Assembly (NCBI RefSeq): GCF_030545015.1
Contig: NZ_CP120653.1
Span: 124,001 to 188,000, forward strand
Reading direction: 5' to 3'
From: Myroides sp. JBRI-B21084
Lineage (GTDB): Bacteria > Bacteroidota > Bacteroidia > Flavobacteriales > Flavobacteriaceae
Length of the DNA stretch: 64,000 bases
A model generated the notes under the pieces. That model saw nothing but the letters and a program-made list of their open reading frames with translations. It made no database searches and had not been told where the DNA came from. A program made the position numbers and the translations under genes. Positions 8,271 through 16,710 of this stretch are shown piece after piece. The first letter of the stretch is position 1. Each line of letters begins with the position of its first letter.

Positions 8271-9521
8271 TTAGATACTTGCCGTTTTGTAATCACTCTG
8301 ATTTTTAGATAATGTAAATTTATCCTTCAAAATCTTCATGTCCTCACTAACTTTTCTATCTAATACTTTTGCATAATGCTGGGTTGTTCTTAAATTTTTA
8401 TGCCCTAACATTTTGCTTACGCTTTCAATAGGAACACCATTTGTAAGTGTAACTGTTGTTGCAAAAGTATGTCGAGCAATGTGAAAGGTTAATTCTTTTT
8501 CGATTTCACAAACTCCAGCTATTTCTTTTAAATACGCATTCATCTTTTGGTTGGATAGGATAGGGAGTAGTTTGTCTTCATTGATACATTGCGGATGATT
8601 TTCGTATTTATCGATTATCATTTGAGTAACTGGAAGGATTGGGATTTTGGAAGCTGATTCTGTTTTTTGTCTACGAGTAAATATCCATTTCTCTCCATCA
8701 ATACCATAGCTTATATGGGATTTTGTTAAGTTTTTTACATCAATATAGGCTAAGCCAGTAAAGCAGCTGAAAAGGAAGATATCGCGTACTAAAGACAATC
8801 GTTCGGTTTTAAAGTCTTTTTCAATCATAGCTTGAATTTCATCCTCGTTGAGGTACAGACGTTCCACTTCTTTGACTTTTGATTTATAGTTCGCAAACGG
8901 ATTTTTATCAAGCCAATCATTAGCCAAACATATCTTGATTATTTTATTGAAATTCTTGATGTATTTGACTGCTGTATTGTTGGCACAGTTTCTAACACTT
9001 CTTAACCAGAATTCATAATCAGTTATAAAGGCATGATCAATCTTTGTAATATCAATATCAGAAATATTATATTTCCATTGCATGAATTCAATAGTATGCT
9101 TGAGCGAAGTAGTGTAGCGTTCTAATGTTCCTGGAGCGTATTCTTTTCCAACCAATTCTTTTATTTTGTTGTTGTGGTCTTGGAAGATAGGAACTAGCAT
9201 TCTTTGTCTTTCTTCAGTTCCTAATATTTTGCTTTTGAAGTTTTCGATTGTTAGTGCTTCGTTTCGGTGGAGTAGTTCCATTTGTGCTTCTAAAACTTTC
9301 GCTTTCATCAAATCAAGGTAACTATTGATTGAACGTGCTTCTTCTGAAGTACCTTTCATTTTGGATAATTCATTAGACCATTTTGTCTTTTCTACGAACT
9401 TTTTGGTACTAAACTCTAATCGTTTTCCATCAACTGTTAATCTTACATAAATAGGAAGTAGTCCGTTTGCATTGGCTTTTGTGCTTTTGGCATAAAAGTG
9501 AAGTGTGATTTTTGTTTTCAT
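8271..9521 (-). CDS. Tyrosine recombinase / site-specific integrase of Bacteroidota type
   Basis: The protein has 416 residues from the ATG at 9521; the in-frame TTG at 9533 is less likely. It has an N-terminal arm-binding domain (KITLHFYAKSTKANANGLLPIYVRLTVDGKRLEFSTKKFV), a SAM-like core-binding domain and a C-terminal catalytic domain. HIARHTFATT and LGHKNLRTTQHYAKVLD supply His, Arg and the nucleophile Tyr. The box I position reads FTGLAYIDV, with Ala where Arg is usual. In Bacteroidota integrases such as IntDOT the first Arg is also replaced. The gene begins 274 bp from the 3' end of tRNA-Ser, a classic integration target. Confidence 0.9.
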   Translation of the reverse strand: MKTKITLHFYAKSTKANANGLLPIYVRLTVDGKRLEFSTKKFVEKTKWSNELSKMKGTSEEARSINSYLDLMKAKVLEAQMELLHRNEALTIENFKSKILGTEERQRMLVPIFQDHNNKIKELVGKEYAPGTLERYTTSLKHTIEFMQWKYNISDIDITKIDHAFITDYEFWLRSVRNCANNTAVKYIKNFNKIIKICLANDWLDKNPFANYKSKVKEVERLYLNEDEIQAMIEKDFKTERLSLVRDIFLFSCFTGLAYIDVKNLTKSHISYGIDGEKWIFTRRQKTESASKIPILPVTQMIIDKYENHPQCINEDKLLPILSNQKMNAYLKEIAGVCEIEKELTFHIARHTFATTVTLTNGVPIESVSKMLGHKNLRTTQHYAKVLDRKVSEDMKILKDKFTLSKNQSDYKTASI

Positions 9522-9647
9522 TGTGGTGACCAATTAATTATTACTCAATTTAATTTCCTGATTGAAAACAAACAAGATGTTTGATGAGTGAACAAGCTAT
9601 TAAACACGTCATTAAACCGCCTATTTTCAATACTTTTGAGAGTTTAG

Positions 9648-9681
9648 CGAGACCCTAATTTTGGATTTTTTTAGGGTCTCG
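9648..9681. repeat. Inverted repeat between the integrase and tRNA-Ser
   Basis: CGAGACCCTAA at 9648-9658 and TTAGGGTCTCG at 9671-9681 are perfect complements separated by 12 bp. The repeat lies between the integrase start and the tRNA terminator, so it could be an integrase arm or accessory site, or the terminator of a lost gene. No long T tract follows directly. Confidence 0.55.
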
Positions 9682-9737
9682 ATTTTATCTCGATTTAAAT
9701 AAGATTGAATGAATAATTTGACATGATTGCAAAAGAA

Positions 9738-9771
9738 AAAACCCTGTAAATCATAAGATTTACAGGGTTTT
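9738..9771 (-). terminator. Terminator of tRNA-Ser
   Basis: A 15-bp perfect stem (9738-9752 with 9757-9771) with a four-base loop is followed on the minus strand by TTCTTTT. It lies 24 bp downstream of the tRNA-Ser 3' end. Confidence 0.85.
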
Positions 9772-9794
9772 GCTGCCGTTTAGGATTTTTTCAG

Positions 9795-9879
9795 CGGAGA
9801 AAGAGGGATTCGAACCCCCGGACCTGTTACAGTCAACAGTTTTCAAGACTGCCGCATTCGACCACTCTGCCATTTCTCC
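9795..9879 (-). tRNA. tRNA-Ser (anticodon TGA)
   Basis: The 85-nt gene has acceptor stem GGAGAAA/TTTCTCC, anticodon stem-loop CAGTCTTGAAAACTG giving TGA, a long class II variable arm and a T loop GGTTCGAATCC. CCA is not encoded. The flanking integrase suggests its 3' end serves as an attachment site. Confidence 0.95.
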
Positions 9880-9909
9880 TTAACGTTGTTTCCTTCGTTA
9901 ATTGTGGTG

Positions 9910-9939
9910 CAAATATAAATTGATTTTTTTAACTAGCAA
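9910..9939 (-). promoter_or_regulatory. Promoter of tRNA-Ser
   Basis: On the minus strand TTG (9939-9937), a 19-bp spacer and TATATTTG (9917-9910) match the Bacteroidota -33/-7 consensus exactly. The tRNA begins 31 bp downstream. Confidence 0.75.
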
Positions 9940-9956
9940 ATAAAAAATTAAAAAAA

Positions 9957-11090
9957 TTAAAAATTAATATATTCTTTTATTTCTAAGCCGTAGCCCACCA
10001 TTCCTACACGTTTGCTGTGCTGTGAGTTACTCATTAATTTTAATTTGGTAATATTTAAATCGTGTAAAATTTGAGCGCCAATTCCAAAATCTTTACTATC
10101 TAATTGTATTTTAGGTGCTTTTACAACTCCGCTTGTTTCAGTTTGTAACTCTTTTAACTCGTTTAAGCGTTTTAATAAATCAAGGGTGTTGTATTCTTGA
10201 TTGATAAATAAAATGGCACCTTTACCTTCTTTTTCTATTGCCTGAAACATTAACTCAAGTTTTTCGTCTTGATTGTTGGTTAAGTGTCCTAAAATATCGT
10301 TGTTTACTTGTGATGAGTTTATACGTGTTAAAACAGTATCGCCTGTGTTCCAAATTCCTTTAGTTAAAGCAATGTGTACTTGTTTGTTGGTTATTTGTAA
10401 ATAAGCGCGTAGGCGGTAAGTGCCAAATTTTGTTTGTATGTCAAAATCTTCTTTTTTCTGAATCAAACTGTCGTGTTTCATACGGTAAGCCACTAAATCT
10501 TCAATAGAAATTAACTTCATATCAAATTTTTTAGCAACTTCCATTAACTGTGGTAAACGGGCCATAGATCCGTCTTCATTTAAAATTTCAACCAAAATAC
10601 CAGCAGGTTTAAAACCAGCTAAACGGGCTAAATCAACAGCAGCTTCGGTATGACCGGTACGTCTTAAAACGCCTCCTTCTTTTGCAATTAGTGGAAATAT
10701 ATGTCCTGGGCGACCTAAATCTTCAGGTTTTGTATCTTCTTTTACTAAAAATTCAATGGTTTTAGAGCGATCATGTGCCGATATACCTGTTGTGCATCCA
10801 TGCCCAATTAAATCTACCGATACCGTAAAAGCAGTTTGGTGTAACACGGTGTTGTTTACTACCATGGGTTGTAAATCTAACTCTTTGCAACGTTTTTGGG
10901 TTAAAGGGGCACATATTAATCCACGGCCGTGTGTTGCCATGAAGTTAATCATTTCGGGAGTTACTTTTTCGGCAGCAGCTATAAAATCGCCTTCGTTTTC
11001 GCGGTCTTCATCATCAACCACTATAATTATTTTACCTTGACGAATGTCTTCTATAGCTTCTTCAATGGTATTTAGTTTAATATCAAGCAT
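9957..11090 (-). CDS. ribB: 3,4-dihydroxy-2-butanone-4-phosphate synthase with degenerate GTP cyclohydrolase II domain
   Basis: Of 377 residues, the first 200 form an intact RibB domain: DDEDRENEGDF metal/substrate loop, THGRGLICAPL, TTGISAHDRS, RPGHIFPL and RRTGHTEAAVDL. It makes the four-carbon unit of riboflavin from ribulose 5-phosphate. The C-terminal half has the GTP cyclohydrolase II length and fold pattern. However, the region equivalent to the three zinc cysteines (CLTGD...RCDCG) reads TRINSSQVNNDILGHLTNN, and the RQEGR motif reads NQEYN. GTP cyclohydrolase activity is therefore unlikely. Its start overlaps lptG by 8 bp. Confidence 0.92.
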   Translation of the reverse strand: MLDIKLNTIEEAIEDIRQGKIIIVVDDEDRENEGDFIAAAEKVTPEMINFMATHGRGLICAPLTQKRCKELDLQPMVVNNTVLHQTAFTVSVDLIGHGCTTGISAHDRSKTIEFLVKEDTKPEDLGRPGHIFPLIAKEGGVLRRTGHTEAAVDLARLAGFKPAGILVEILNEDGSMARLPQLMEVAKKFDMKLISIEDLVAYRMKHDSLIQKKEDFDIQTKFGTYRLRAYLQITNKQVHIALTKGIWNTGDTVLTRINSSQVNNDILGHLTNNQDEKLELMFQAIEKEGKGAILFINQEYNTLDLLKRLNELKELQTETSGVVKAPKIQLDSKDFGIGAQILHDLNITKLKLMSNSQHSKRVGMVGYGLEIKEYINF

Positions 11091-12534
11091 TGTTTGTGTT
11101 GTTTTGTTTCTTTTTAAATTTTGATTTTAAATAGCTGGTAATAGGATACAGTAAATTATCAATACTGTTTATACCGCGATCTTTTGTGGCTTTGTACGTA
11201 AATATAATAGCCAATGGCAATAATACCAAGGTTGATAACCACGCGCCTAAAAATGCTGTAATACCATTTTCTTGCGCTAGTTTTTTGCCAAAAGTATTTA
11301 TAAAATGATAGGTTATAAATATTAATACAGCAAATACCATAGGTAAACCTAAACCACCTTTTCTAATAATTGCACCTAATGGAGCGCCTATAAAAAACAT
11401 TAATAAACAAGAAAAAGCGATAACAAATTTTTCGTACAAAGCAATCCAGTGGCGGTTTATATGCTTTTCTTTTTCGGTTATAATGGTTTGATTGTTTGAT
11501 ATGTTAAACTTTATATTTTCAATTACAGCAATGGCATTTGAATATAGTTTTATTTTTTGCGAACGTTTTTTTAATTGTAAAAGCGAATCTAATGAAACGG
11601 GATAGTACTTTATTTCATATTCTTTTACAGTGTTTGATAAAAACAAACGCGCATTTTCTTTATCAGCTTCGGCATGTGCGCTATATTCGTTTTTTAAATT
11701 TGTGTTTAATGAATCTAAAGTGTAGTTTAATTGCTTTATATTCATCATATTGGCTGTGTTTGATATTTCTTGTAATTCTTCTTCGGATTTATCGAATTCA
11801 GAAACATCAATACTCATTATATAGTGTTTGAAGTCTGATTTTATGAATGGTTTTTTTACATTTGATCGTTTTGATGTTACATCTTCGTAATAATTTCCAT
11901 CAAATAAATGCAATTTTAAAATAGGACTGTTTTCGTTGGTTTCAATTTTACCTGTTTTAGCTTTTATTACTGTTTTATTTAAACTGTTTTGCTGATTTAT
12001 TACGTGCATGGTAACATTGCGCAGCTTTTCGTCGTTTTCGCCTGATTTTTCATCAACCTTAATGTTAATGGCACCTAAGCTGTTAAATTGCCCTGCAGTT
12101 ATTGCCATAGCAGGTTTGGTGTGAATAATATCACGACGCATATTAACAAACTTAAATTCTGATTTGGGAGCAACGTTGTTTATAAACCAAAACGATATGC
12201 CTGAAAGTAACAAAATGAAAACAATTAAAGAACGCATGGCTCTTTGCAATGAAATACCAGACGATTTCATGGCAGCAAATTCATAGTTTTCAGAAAAATC
12301 GCCAAACGTCATGATTGATGCTAGTAATACCGATAAGGGTAATACCATTGGTATCATTTTAGGCGAGTAAAAAAATAAAAACTTAAATATGGTAATAAAA
12401 TCAAGGTCTTTACCGGCTATATCGCCAATAAAGACCCAAATTCCTTGTAAAACAAAAATAAAGAATAAGATTGCAAATACCGATAAAAATGTTTTTACAA
12501 AACTTATTAATATGTAACGATCAAGTATTTTCAC
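11083..12534 (-). CDS. LptF/LptG-family (YjgP/YjgQ) LPS export permease
   Basis: The 483-residue inner-membrane protein has three helices at the N terminus (about 10-120), a long periplasmic beta-jellyroll-like domain (about 125-370) and three C-terminal helices. The opening MKILDRYILISFVKTFLSVF is typical. LptF and LptG form the permease of the LptB2FG transporter that extracts lipopolysaccharide. LptF and LptG cannot be told apart here, so no symbol is given. It lies 8 bp after lolA and overlaps ribB, in a unit ftsK-lolA-lptG-ribB. Confidence 0.9.
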   Translation of the reverse strand: MKILDRYILISFVKTFLSVFAILFFIFVLQGIWVFIGDIAGKDLDFITIFKFLFFYSPKMIPMVLPLSVLLASIMTFGDFSENYEFAAMKSSGISLQRAMRSLIVFILLLSGISFWFINNVAPKSEFKFVNMRRDIIHTKPAMAITAGQFNSLGAINIKVDEKSGENDEKLRNVTMHVINQQNSLNKTVIKAKTGKIETNENSPILKLHLFDGNYYEDVTSKRSNVKKPFIKSDFKHYIMSIDVSEFDKSEEELQEISNTANMMNIKQLNYTLDSLNTNLKNEYSAHAEADKENARLFLSNTVKEYEIKYYPVSLDSLLQLKKRSQKIKLYSNAIAVIENIKFNISNNQTIITEKEKHINRHWIALYEKFVIAFSCLLMFFIGAPLGAIIRKGGLGLPMVFAVLIFITYHFINTFGKKLAQENGITAFLGAWLSTLVLLPLAIIFTYKATKDRGINSIDNLLYPITSYLKSKFKKKQNNTNNA

Positions 12535-12542
12535 GTGTTACT

Positions 12543-13166
12543 TTAATCTAAATTGTTGATGTAATAATTTGGATATTTTGATTTAGCAAAGGTAAAAAGG
12601 TTTTTTGACAATGCTTGATTTGTTTTGAAAGATTTTAACGTAATTATAGTTTTACTTCCATTTTTATTTACATCGGTACGGTTGTAAATAGTTTTGTTCT
12701 TAGTATCAATACCTAAAAAAATTTCTTTTACTCCGTTTTTATTTGTTGGAATTAATTTTATGTATTGTATGCTTTTACCACCTATGGTTTGTTTTTTATC
12801 CCAAACGTAGGTGTATCCTTTTTTGTAAAACGATAATATACTGGCAATGCTTGCTGTTTGCATTTGGGTGTGTTGCGCACTGGCAATGGTGATTTCTTCT
12901 TCGTTTGGGTTAATAATGTACATTTTAGCTCCATCATACATTTGTGTAATCCCCATAAAATCAACCAAGTATTTATCGCCTTGTATAGTGGCTTTTCCGG
13001 TTGTTTCTTGTTTACCGTTGTTAAAACTAAATTGCATAACCATGTTTTTATAGGTTTTAGTTTTTGCCGAAACTTCGTCTAACAATTTTTTTGCTGCTGC
13101 TGCATTTTGTGCATGGCTGGTAATTCCTATAAATAAAATGGTAAGTAAGGTTGCTATTTTTTTCAT
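12543..13166 (-). CDS. LolA-like outer-membrane lipoprotein carrier protein
   Basis: The 207-residue periplasmic protein has a signal peptide (MKKIATLLTILFIGITSHAQ). The body, LLDEVSAKTKTYKNMVMQFSF ... GKATIQGDKYLVDFMGITQMYDGAKMYIINPNEEEITI, has the half-open barrel pattern of LolA. In the family it carries lipoproteins from the LolCDE exporter to the outer membrane. Its ATG overlaps the ftsK stop codon (TAATG). Confidence 0.88.
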   Translation of the reverse strand: MKKIATLLTILFIGITSHAQNAAAAKKLLDEVSAKTKTYKNMVMQFSFNNGKQETTGKATIQGDKYLVDFMGITQMYDGAKMYIINPNEEEITIASAQHTQMQTASIASILSFYKKGYTYVWDKKQTIGGKSIQYIKLIPTNKNGVKEIFLGIDTKNKTIYNRTDVNKNGSKTIITLKSFKTNQALSKNLFTFAKSKYPNYYINNLD

Positions 13167-15601
13167 TACATTCTTTCTTTTTCGTTGGTTAAAAATTCGT
13201 CTAAAGAAACTAAATCAGGTATGTTTACAGAGCGCGCTTTGCTGCCTTCAAACGGGCCTACAATACCAGCTGCTTCTAACTGGTCAATTAATCGGCCGGC
13301 ACGGTTGTAGCCTAATTTTAGTTTGCGTTGTAATAACGATGCCGATCCTTGTTGCGCAGTTACTATAATTTCTGCAGCTTCGCGGAACATTACATCGCGG
13401 TCTGCAATATCAATATCAAGACTTGTGCCACTTTCTTCGCCAACGTATTCTGGTAACAAATAAGCATCGCCATATCCTTTTTGTCCGCCAATAAATTCGG
13501 TGATTTTTTCAACCTCAGGCGTATCTACAAAACCACATTGTACGCGCACCATATCGTTACCTTGAGTGAATAACAAATCACCACGACCAATTAATTGATC
13601 GGCACCAGGGCCATCTAATATAGTTCGTGAATCTATTTTTGAACTTACCCTAAAGGCAATTCTTGCAGGGAAATTGGCTTTGATAATACCAGTAATTACG
13701 TTTACCGATGGACGTTGTGTGGCAATAATTAAGTGAATACCAATTGCACGTGCTAATTGTGCCAAACGGGCAATAGGGGTTTCTACTTCTTTACCTGCAG
13801 TCATAATTAAATCGGCAAATTCATCAACAACCAAAACAATATACGGTAAAAATCGATGTCCTAATTCAGGGTTTAGTTTGCGTTGTTTAAATTTTTCGTT
13901 GTATTCTTTAATGTTTCTAACCATGGCATCTTTCAATAAAGAATAACGGTTGTCCATTTCAATACATAACGAGTTTAATGTATTGATTACTTTAGTGTTA
14001 TCTGTAATTATGGCGTCTTCGGTATCGGGTAATTTTGCTAAAAAATGACGCTCTATTTTGTTAAATAAAGTTAACTCTACTTTTTTAGGATCTACTAAAA
14101 CAAATTTTACTTCGGCAGGATGTTTTTTGTATAATAACGATGTCAATACGGCATTTAAACCAACCGATTTACCTTGACCTGTAGCACCTGCCATCAATAA
14201 ATGGGGCATTTTAGCTAAATCAAATACAAATGTTTCGTTTGATATGGTTTTACCAATGGCAACTGGTAATTCCATTTCGGCGTTTTGAAATTTTGGTGAC
14301 AAAATCAACGATTTCATTGATACCGTTGTGGGTTTTGTATTTGGTACTTCTATACCAATAGTTCCTTTACCCGGAATAGGTGCTATGATACGGATTCCTA
14401 AAGCAGATAAAGACAAAGCAATGTCGTCTTCTAAACTTTTAATTTTTGAAATGCGTATGCCGGCATCGGGTACTATTTCGTACAAAGTTACGGTTGGCCC
14501 AACAGTTGCCTTAATTTGCGCAATGCCTATTTTGTAATTGTTAAGGGTTTCAACAATTCGATTTTTGTTTTCTTCTAACTCGGCTTGATTTATGGTAATG
14601 CCACCACTAGCATGTTCAAACAACAATTCGGTAGTAGGGAATTGGTATTTTGATAATTCTAAGGTAGGATCAAATAAACCAAAGTTTTCTACAATTTTGG
14701 TAGATAAATCTTCGTCTGAAATAGTTTCTTCTTGAGTAGTTTCAATGATGAATTCTTCGTGATGAGGTTCTTTTTTGCTGTTATCGTTTACAGAAAAATT
14801 TGTTGAAAAATCGTTGTTTTCTTCTTTATCAACACTAAAATCTATTTCGGTAATAGGTTCAGGTGTTGCAATAGGTTTTGCAACAGCTACAGGTGGTTGT
14901 GTAACTTTTGGTTCGTTATTTACAGTTTGTGGTTGTGGTGTTGGTACAGGTTTTACTGGTTCGGTTTTTATGATATCTTCAGCCTTTTCTAGATTGTCTT
15001 TTATTTTAGCGTGTGTATTGGTTACTACGCTTGTAAATGATTTAGGGGTCATTTTTATTCTAAAAATCAAGAAAAAAATCAACATAAAAACCACCACTAA
15101 AAGGGCGCCAATTTGTCCAATATAATCTTGTAAATAATCGTTCATTTCAAAACCTACAATTCCGCCTAAAAAAGGGTACGAAGCTCCAAAATAACCAAGT
15201 GCTATAGAAAGTACAATAATGGTAAATAAATCCCAAAAAAGCATACGGCGTAAGCTTGTTGCGTTAAAACGAATGCCAAACCAAAGGGCAATTTCGCCAA
15301 ATATTTTTACAAATAGAAACGATGCTACACCAAAACCTTCAAAAATAAAGGTATGTGCCAGCCATGCGCCCAATTTACCAACCCAATTTTGTGGCTCTAA
15401 ATCGCGGTTATTTAATTGGTTTACCATGCTTTGATCGTATGAACCGGTTGTGAAATACGATAAAAAACTGCACAATAAAATTAAGGTAAACATTAAAAAT
15501 AAAGTGCCAAATATAAAACGGATGCGTGCCCCGTTTGTAGCTGTTTCTTTAGGTTGGGCTTGCTTGGTGTTTTTTGTATCTGTTTTTTTCTTTGTGGTCA
15601 T
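13166..15601 (-). CDS. ftsK: FtsK/SpoIIIE DNA translocase
   Basis: The 811-residue protein has four N-terminal membrane helices (about residues 25-185) and a Pro/Thr/Glu-rich linker (about 210-310). The alpha-beta motor follows, with Walker A GATGQGKS, Walker B IVLVVDEFADL and IIATQRPSVNVITGIIKANFPARIAF. A C-terminal gamma winged helix (ASLLQRKLKLGYNRAGRLIDQLEAAGIVG) reads KOPS-type sites. It pumps chromosomal DNA through the septum and activates XerCD recombination at dif. It is the first gene of the unit with lolA and lptG, one base after dgkA. Confidence 0.96.
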   Translation of the reverse strand: MTTKKKTDTKNTKQAQPKETATNGARIRFIFGTLFLMFTLILLCSFLSYFTTGSYDQSMVNQLNNRDLEPQNWVGKLGAWLAHTFIFEGFGVASFLFVKIFGEIALWFGIRFNATSLRRMLFWDLFTIIVLSIALGYFGASYPFLGGIVGFEMNDYLQDYIGQIGALLVVVFMLIFFLIFRIKMTPKSFTSVVTNTHAKIKDNLEKAEDIIKTEPVKPVPTPQPQTVNNEPKVTQPPVAVAKPIATPEPITEIDFSVDKEENNDFSTNFSVNDNSKKEPHHEEFIIETTQEETISDEDLSTKIVENFGLFDPTLELSKYQFPTTELLFEHASGGITINQAELEENKNRIVETLNNYKIGIAQIKATVGPTVTLYEIVPDAGIRISKIKSLEDDIALSLSALGIRIIAPIPGKGTIGIEVPNTKPTTVSMKSLILSPKFQNAEMELPVAIGKTISNETFVFDLAKMPHLLMAGATGQGKSVGLNAVLTSLLYKKHPAEVKFVLVDPKKVELTLFNKIERHFLAKLPDTEDAIITDNTKVINTLNSLCIEMDNRYSLLKDAMVRNIKEYNEKFKQRKLNPELGHRFLPYIVLVVDEFADLIMTAGKEVETPIARLAQLARAIGIHLIIATQRPSVNVITGIIKANFPARIAFRVSSKIDSRTILDGPGADQLIGRGDLLFTQGNDMVRVQCGFVDTPEVEKITEFIGGQKGYGDAYLLPEYVGEESGTSLDIDIADRDVMFREAAEIIVTAQQGSASLLQRKLKLGYNRAGRLIDQLEAAGIVGPFEGSKARSVNIPDLVSLDEFLTNEKERM

Positions 15602-15602
15602 T

Positions 15603-15974
15603 TTAAACTATTTTTGGTATGTAAATAATAGCACCTATGATTACGGCTGTTAATGCGGCAAAGGTAACTGCACCTGCTGCGATGTCTTTAATAAAACCTA
15701 TTTTTTTATCGAAATTGGGTTGTATGTAATCGCAAATTGCTTCAATAGCAGTATTTAAACTTTCGGCGGTTAAAACTAAACCTATTGCAAAAATTTGAAA
15801 CAACCATTCTATCTTGGTTATTTTAAAATAAAAACCTGCTCCGCACATAAGCACCCCAATTATTAACTGCGTTATTATGCTATGTTCGGTTGTAATTAAA
15901 AGGTAAAAGCCTTTTAATGCGTAGGTTATACTTTTTATTCGACCCAATAGAAACGATGTTTTTTTTGGTTTCAT
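15603..15974 (-). CDS. Diacylglycerol kinase (DgkA family)
   Basis: The 123-residue membrane protein has three helices and the family signature AESLNTAIEAICDYI with the later KDIAAGAVTFAAL. In Gram-negatives DgkA recycles diacylglycerol to phosphatidic acid; related Gram-positive enzymes phosphorylate undecaprenol, so the exact substrate is uncertain. It lies directly upstream of ftsK (one base between) and is probably cotranscribed with it. Confidence 0.9.
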   Translation of the reverse strand: MKPKKTSFLLGRIKSITYALKGFYLLITTEHSIITQLIIGVLMCGAGFYFKITKIEWLFQIFAIGLVLTAESLNTAIEAICDYIQPNFDKKIGFIKDIAAGAVTFAALTAVIIGAIIYIPKIV

Positions 15975-16023
15975 TTACAAACAATTTTGGCAAAATTACA
16001 GAAAATATTTGGCTTTGCAGAAA

Positions 16024-16056
16024 TAAAAAAACCACGAGTTTTGCTCGTGGTTTTTT
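16024..16056. terminator. Bidirectional-looking hairpin terminator before dgkA
   Basis: ACCACGAG (16031-16038) pairs with CTCGTGGT (16044-16051), with A residues before and T residues after. It ends the thioredoxin/DUF6952 unit on the minus strand. Confidence 0.8.
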
Positions 16057-16071
16057 GTGTATTTTTAAGTG

Positions 16072-16329
16072 TTATTTATCAATAGACCCTAATACGCGTT
16101 GCATAAAGGTATTTAAAGCTTCTTTTTTAGGGGTGCCTTCTTTAATTAGTTTGTTTACTTCAAGTGCACCGTACATATTTGATATTAGTTCGCCAATTAC
16201 ATCTAGCTCTTCGTCTTTTAACGATGGTATTTCGGTTAATGCTTCTAACACTTCAATAGTTTCGTTAATATAATCTTGGTCGTTATCTTCAATAAATTGA
16301 GTAAGGTGTTTAATAACAGGTAGTTTCAT
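16072..16329 (-). CDS. DUF6952-like small conserved protein
   Basis: The 85-residue soluble protein MKLPVIKHLTQFIEDNDQ... is helical by pattern and lacks catalytic motifs. It resembles a flavobacterial family commonly found beside thioredoxin and peroxiredoxin genes (DUF6952, from memory). It begins 2 bp after the thioredoxin stop, so it shares that mRNA and may work in thiol redox control. Function is unknown. Confidence 0.75.
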   Translation of the reverse strand: MKLPVIKHLTQFIEDNDQDYINETIEVLEALTEIPSLKDEELDVIGELISNMYGALEVNKLIKEGTPKKEALNTFMQRVLGSIDK

Positions 16330-16331
16330 AA

Positions 16332-16643
16332 TTAGGCTAATTTGTTTACTAATTCTGCTAAAACATCGGCTTTGTTGGTTTGTGTTTCGTCAACTAAAGT
16401 ACCATTGTTGTAAATGGCAAAGGTAGGTAAGTTTGATACGTTGGCTAATTTTCTTGATTCAGGAAACTTTTCAGCGTCAACAATTACAAACGTTACGTTT
16501 TCTTTTTCGGTAGCCATTTTTTTAAATTTGGGTTTCATAATACGGCAGTTCCCGCACCACGATGCCGAAAATTGCACTGCTACTTTAGGATTTTGTGCAA
16601 TAATATCTTGTAAATTATCTTGTTCTAATTCTAATAACATCAT
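16332..16643 (-). CDS. Thioredoxin-family protein (WCGNC active site)
   Basis: The 103-residue cytoplasmic thioredoxin fold has active site SWCGNCR with Cys 30 and Cys 33. It has the cis-Pro region NLPTFAIYNNG and a usual family length. Asn in place of Pro in the CxxC motif (CGNC rather than CGPC) should alter its redox potential. It lies between peroxiredoxin and the DUF6952 gene and probably reduces the peroxiredoxin or shares its stress response. Confidence 0.9.
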   Translation of the reverse strand: MMLLELEQDNLQDIIAQNPKVAVQFSASWCGNCRIMKPKFKKMATEKENVTFVIVDAEKFPESRKLANVSNLPTFAIYNNGTLVDETQTNKADVLAELVNKLA

Positions 16644-16661
16644 TTTTTTAGTTTTTGGTTA

Positions 16662-16699
16662 AGTTCAAAGTTTAAAAACTATGTTTTAAACTTTGAACT
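16662..16699. repeat. 16-bp perfect AT-rich inverted repeat between peroxiredoxin and thioredoxin
   Basis: AGTTCAAAGTTTAAAA (16662-16677) and its complement (16684-16699) flank a six-base loop. There is no long T tract on the minus strand after the stem, so it is more likely an RNA-stabilising or processing hairpin between the two genes than a full terminator. Confidence 0.6.
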
Positions 16700-16710
16700 A
16701 TTAAGGTTGA

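Noticed and set aside
8271-9533. Integrase starting at the TTG at 9533
   Set aside because: An ATG four codons in begins the typical MKTKITLHFYAK arm domain.
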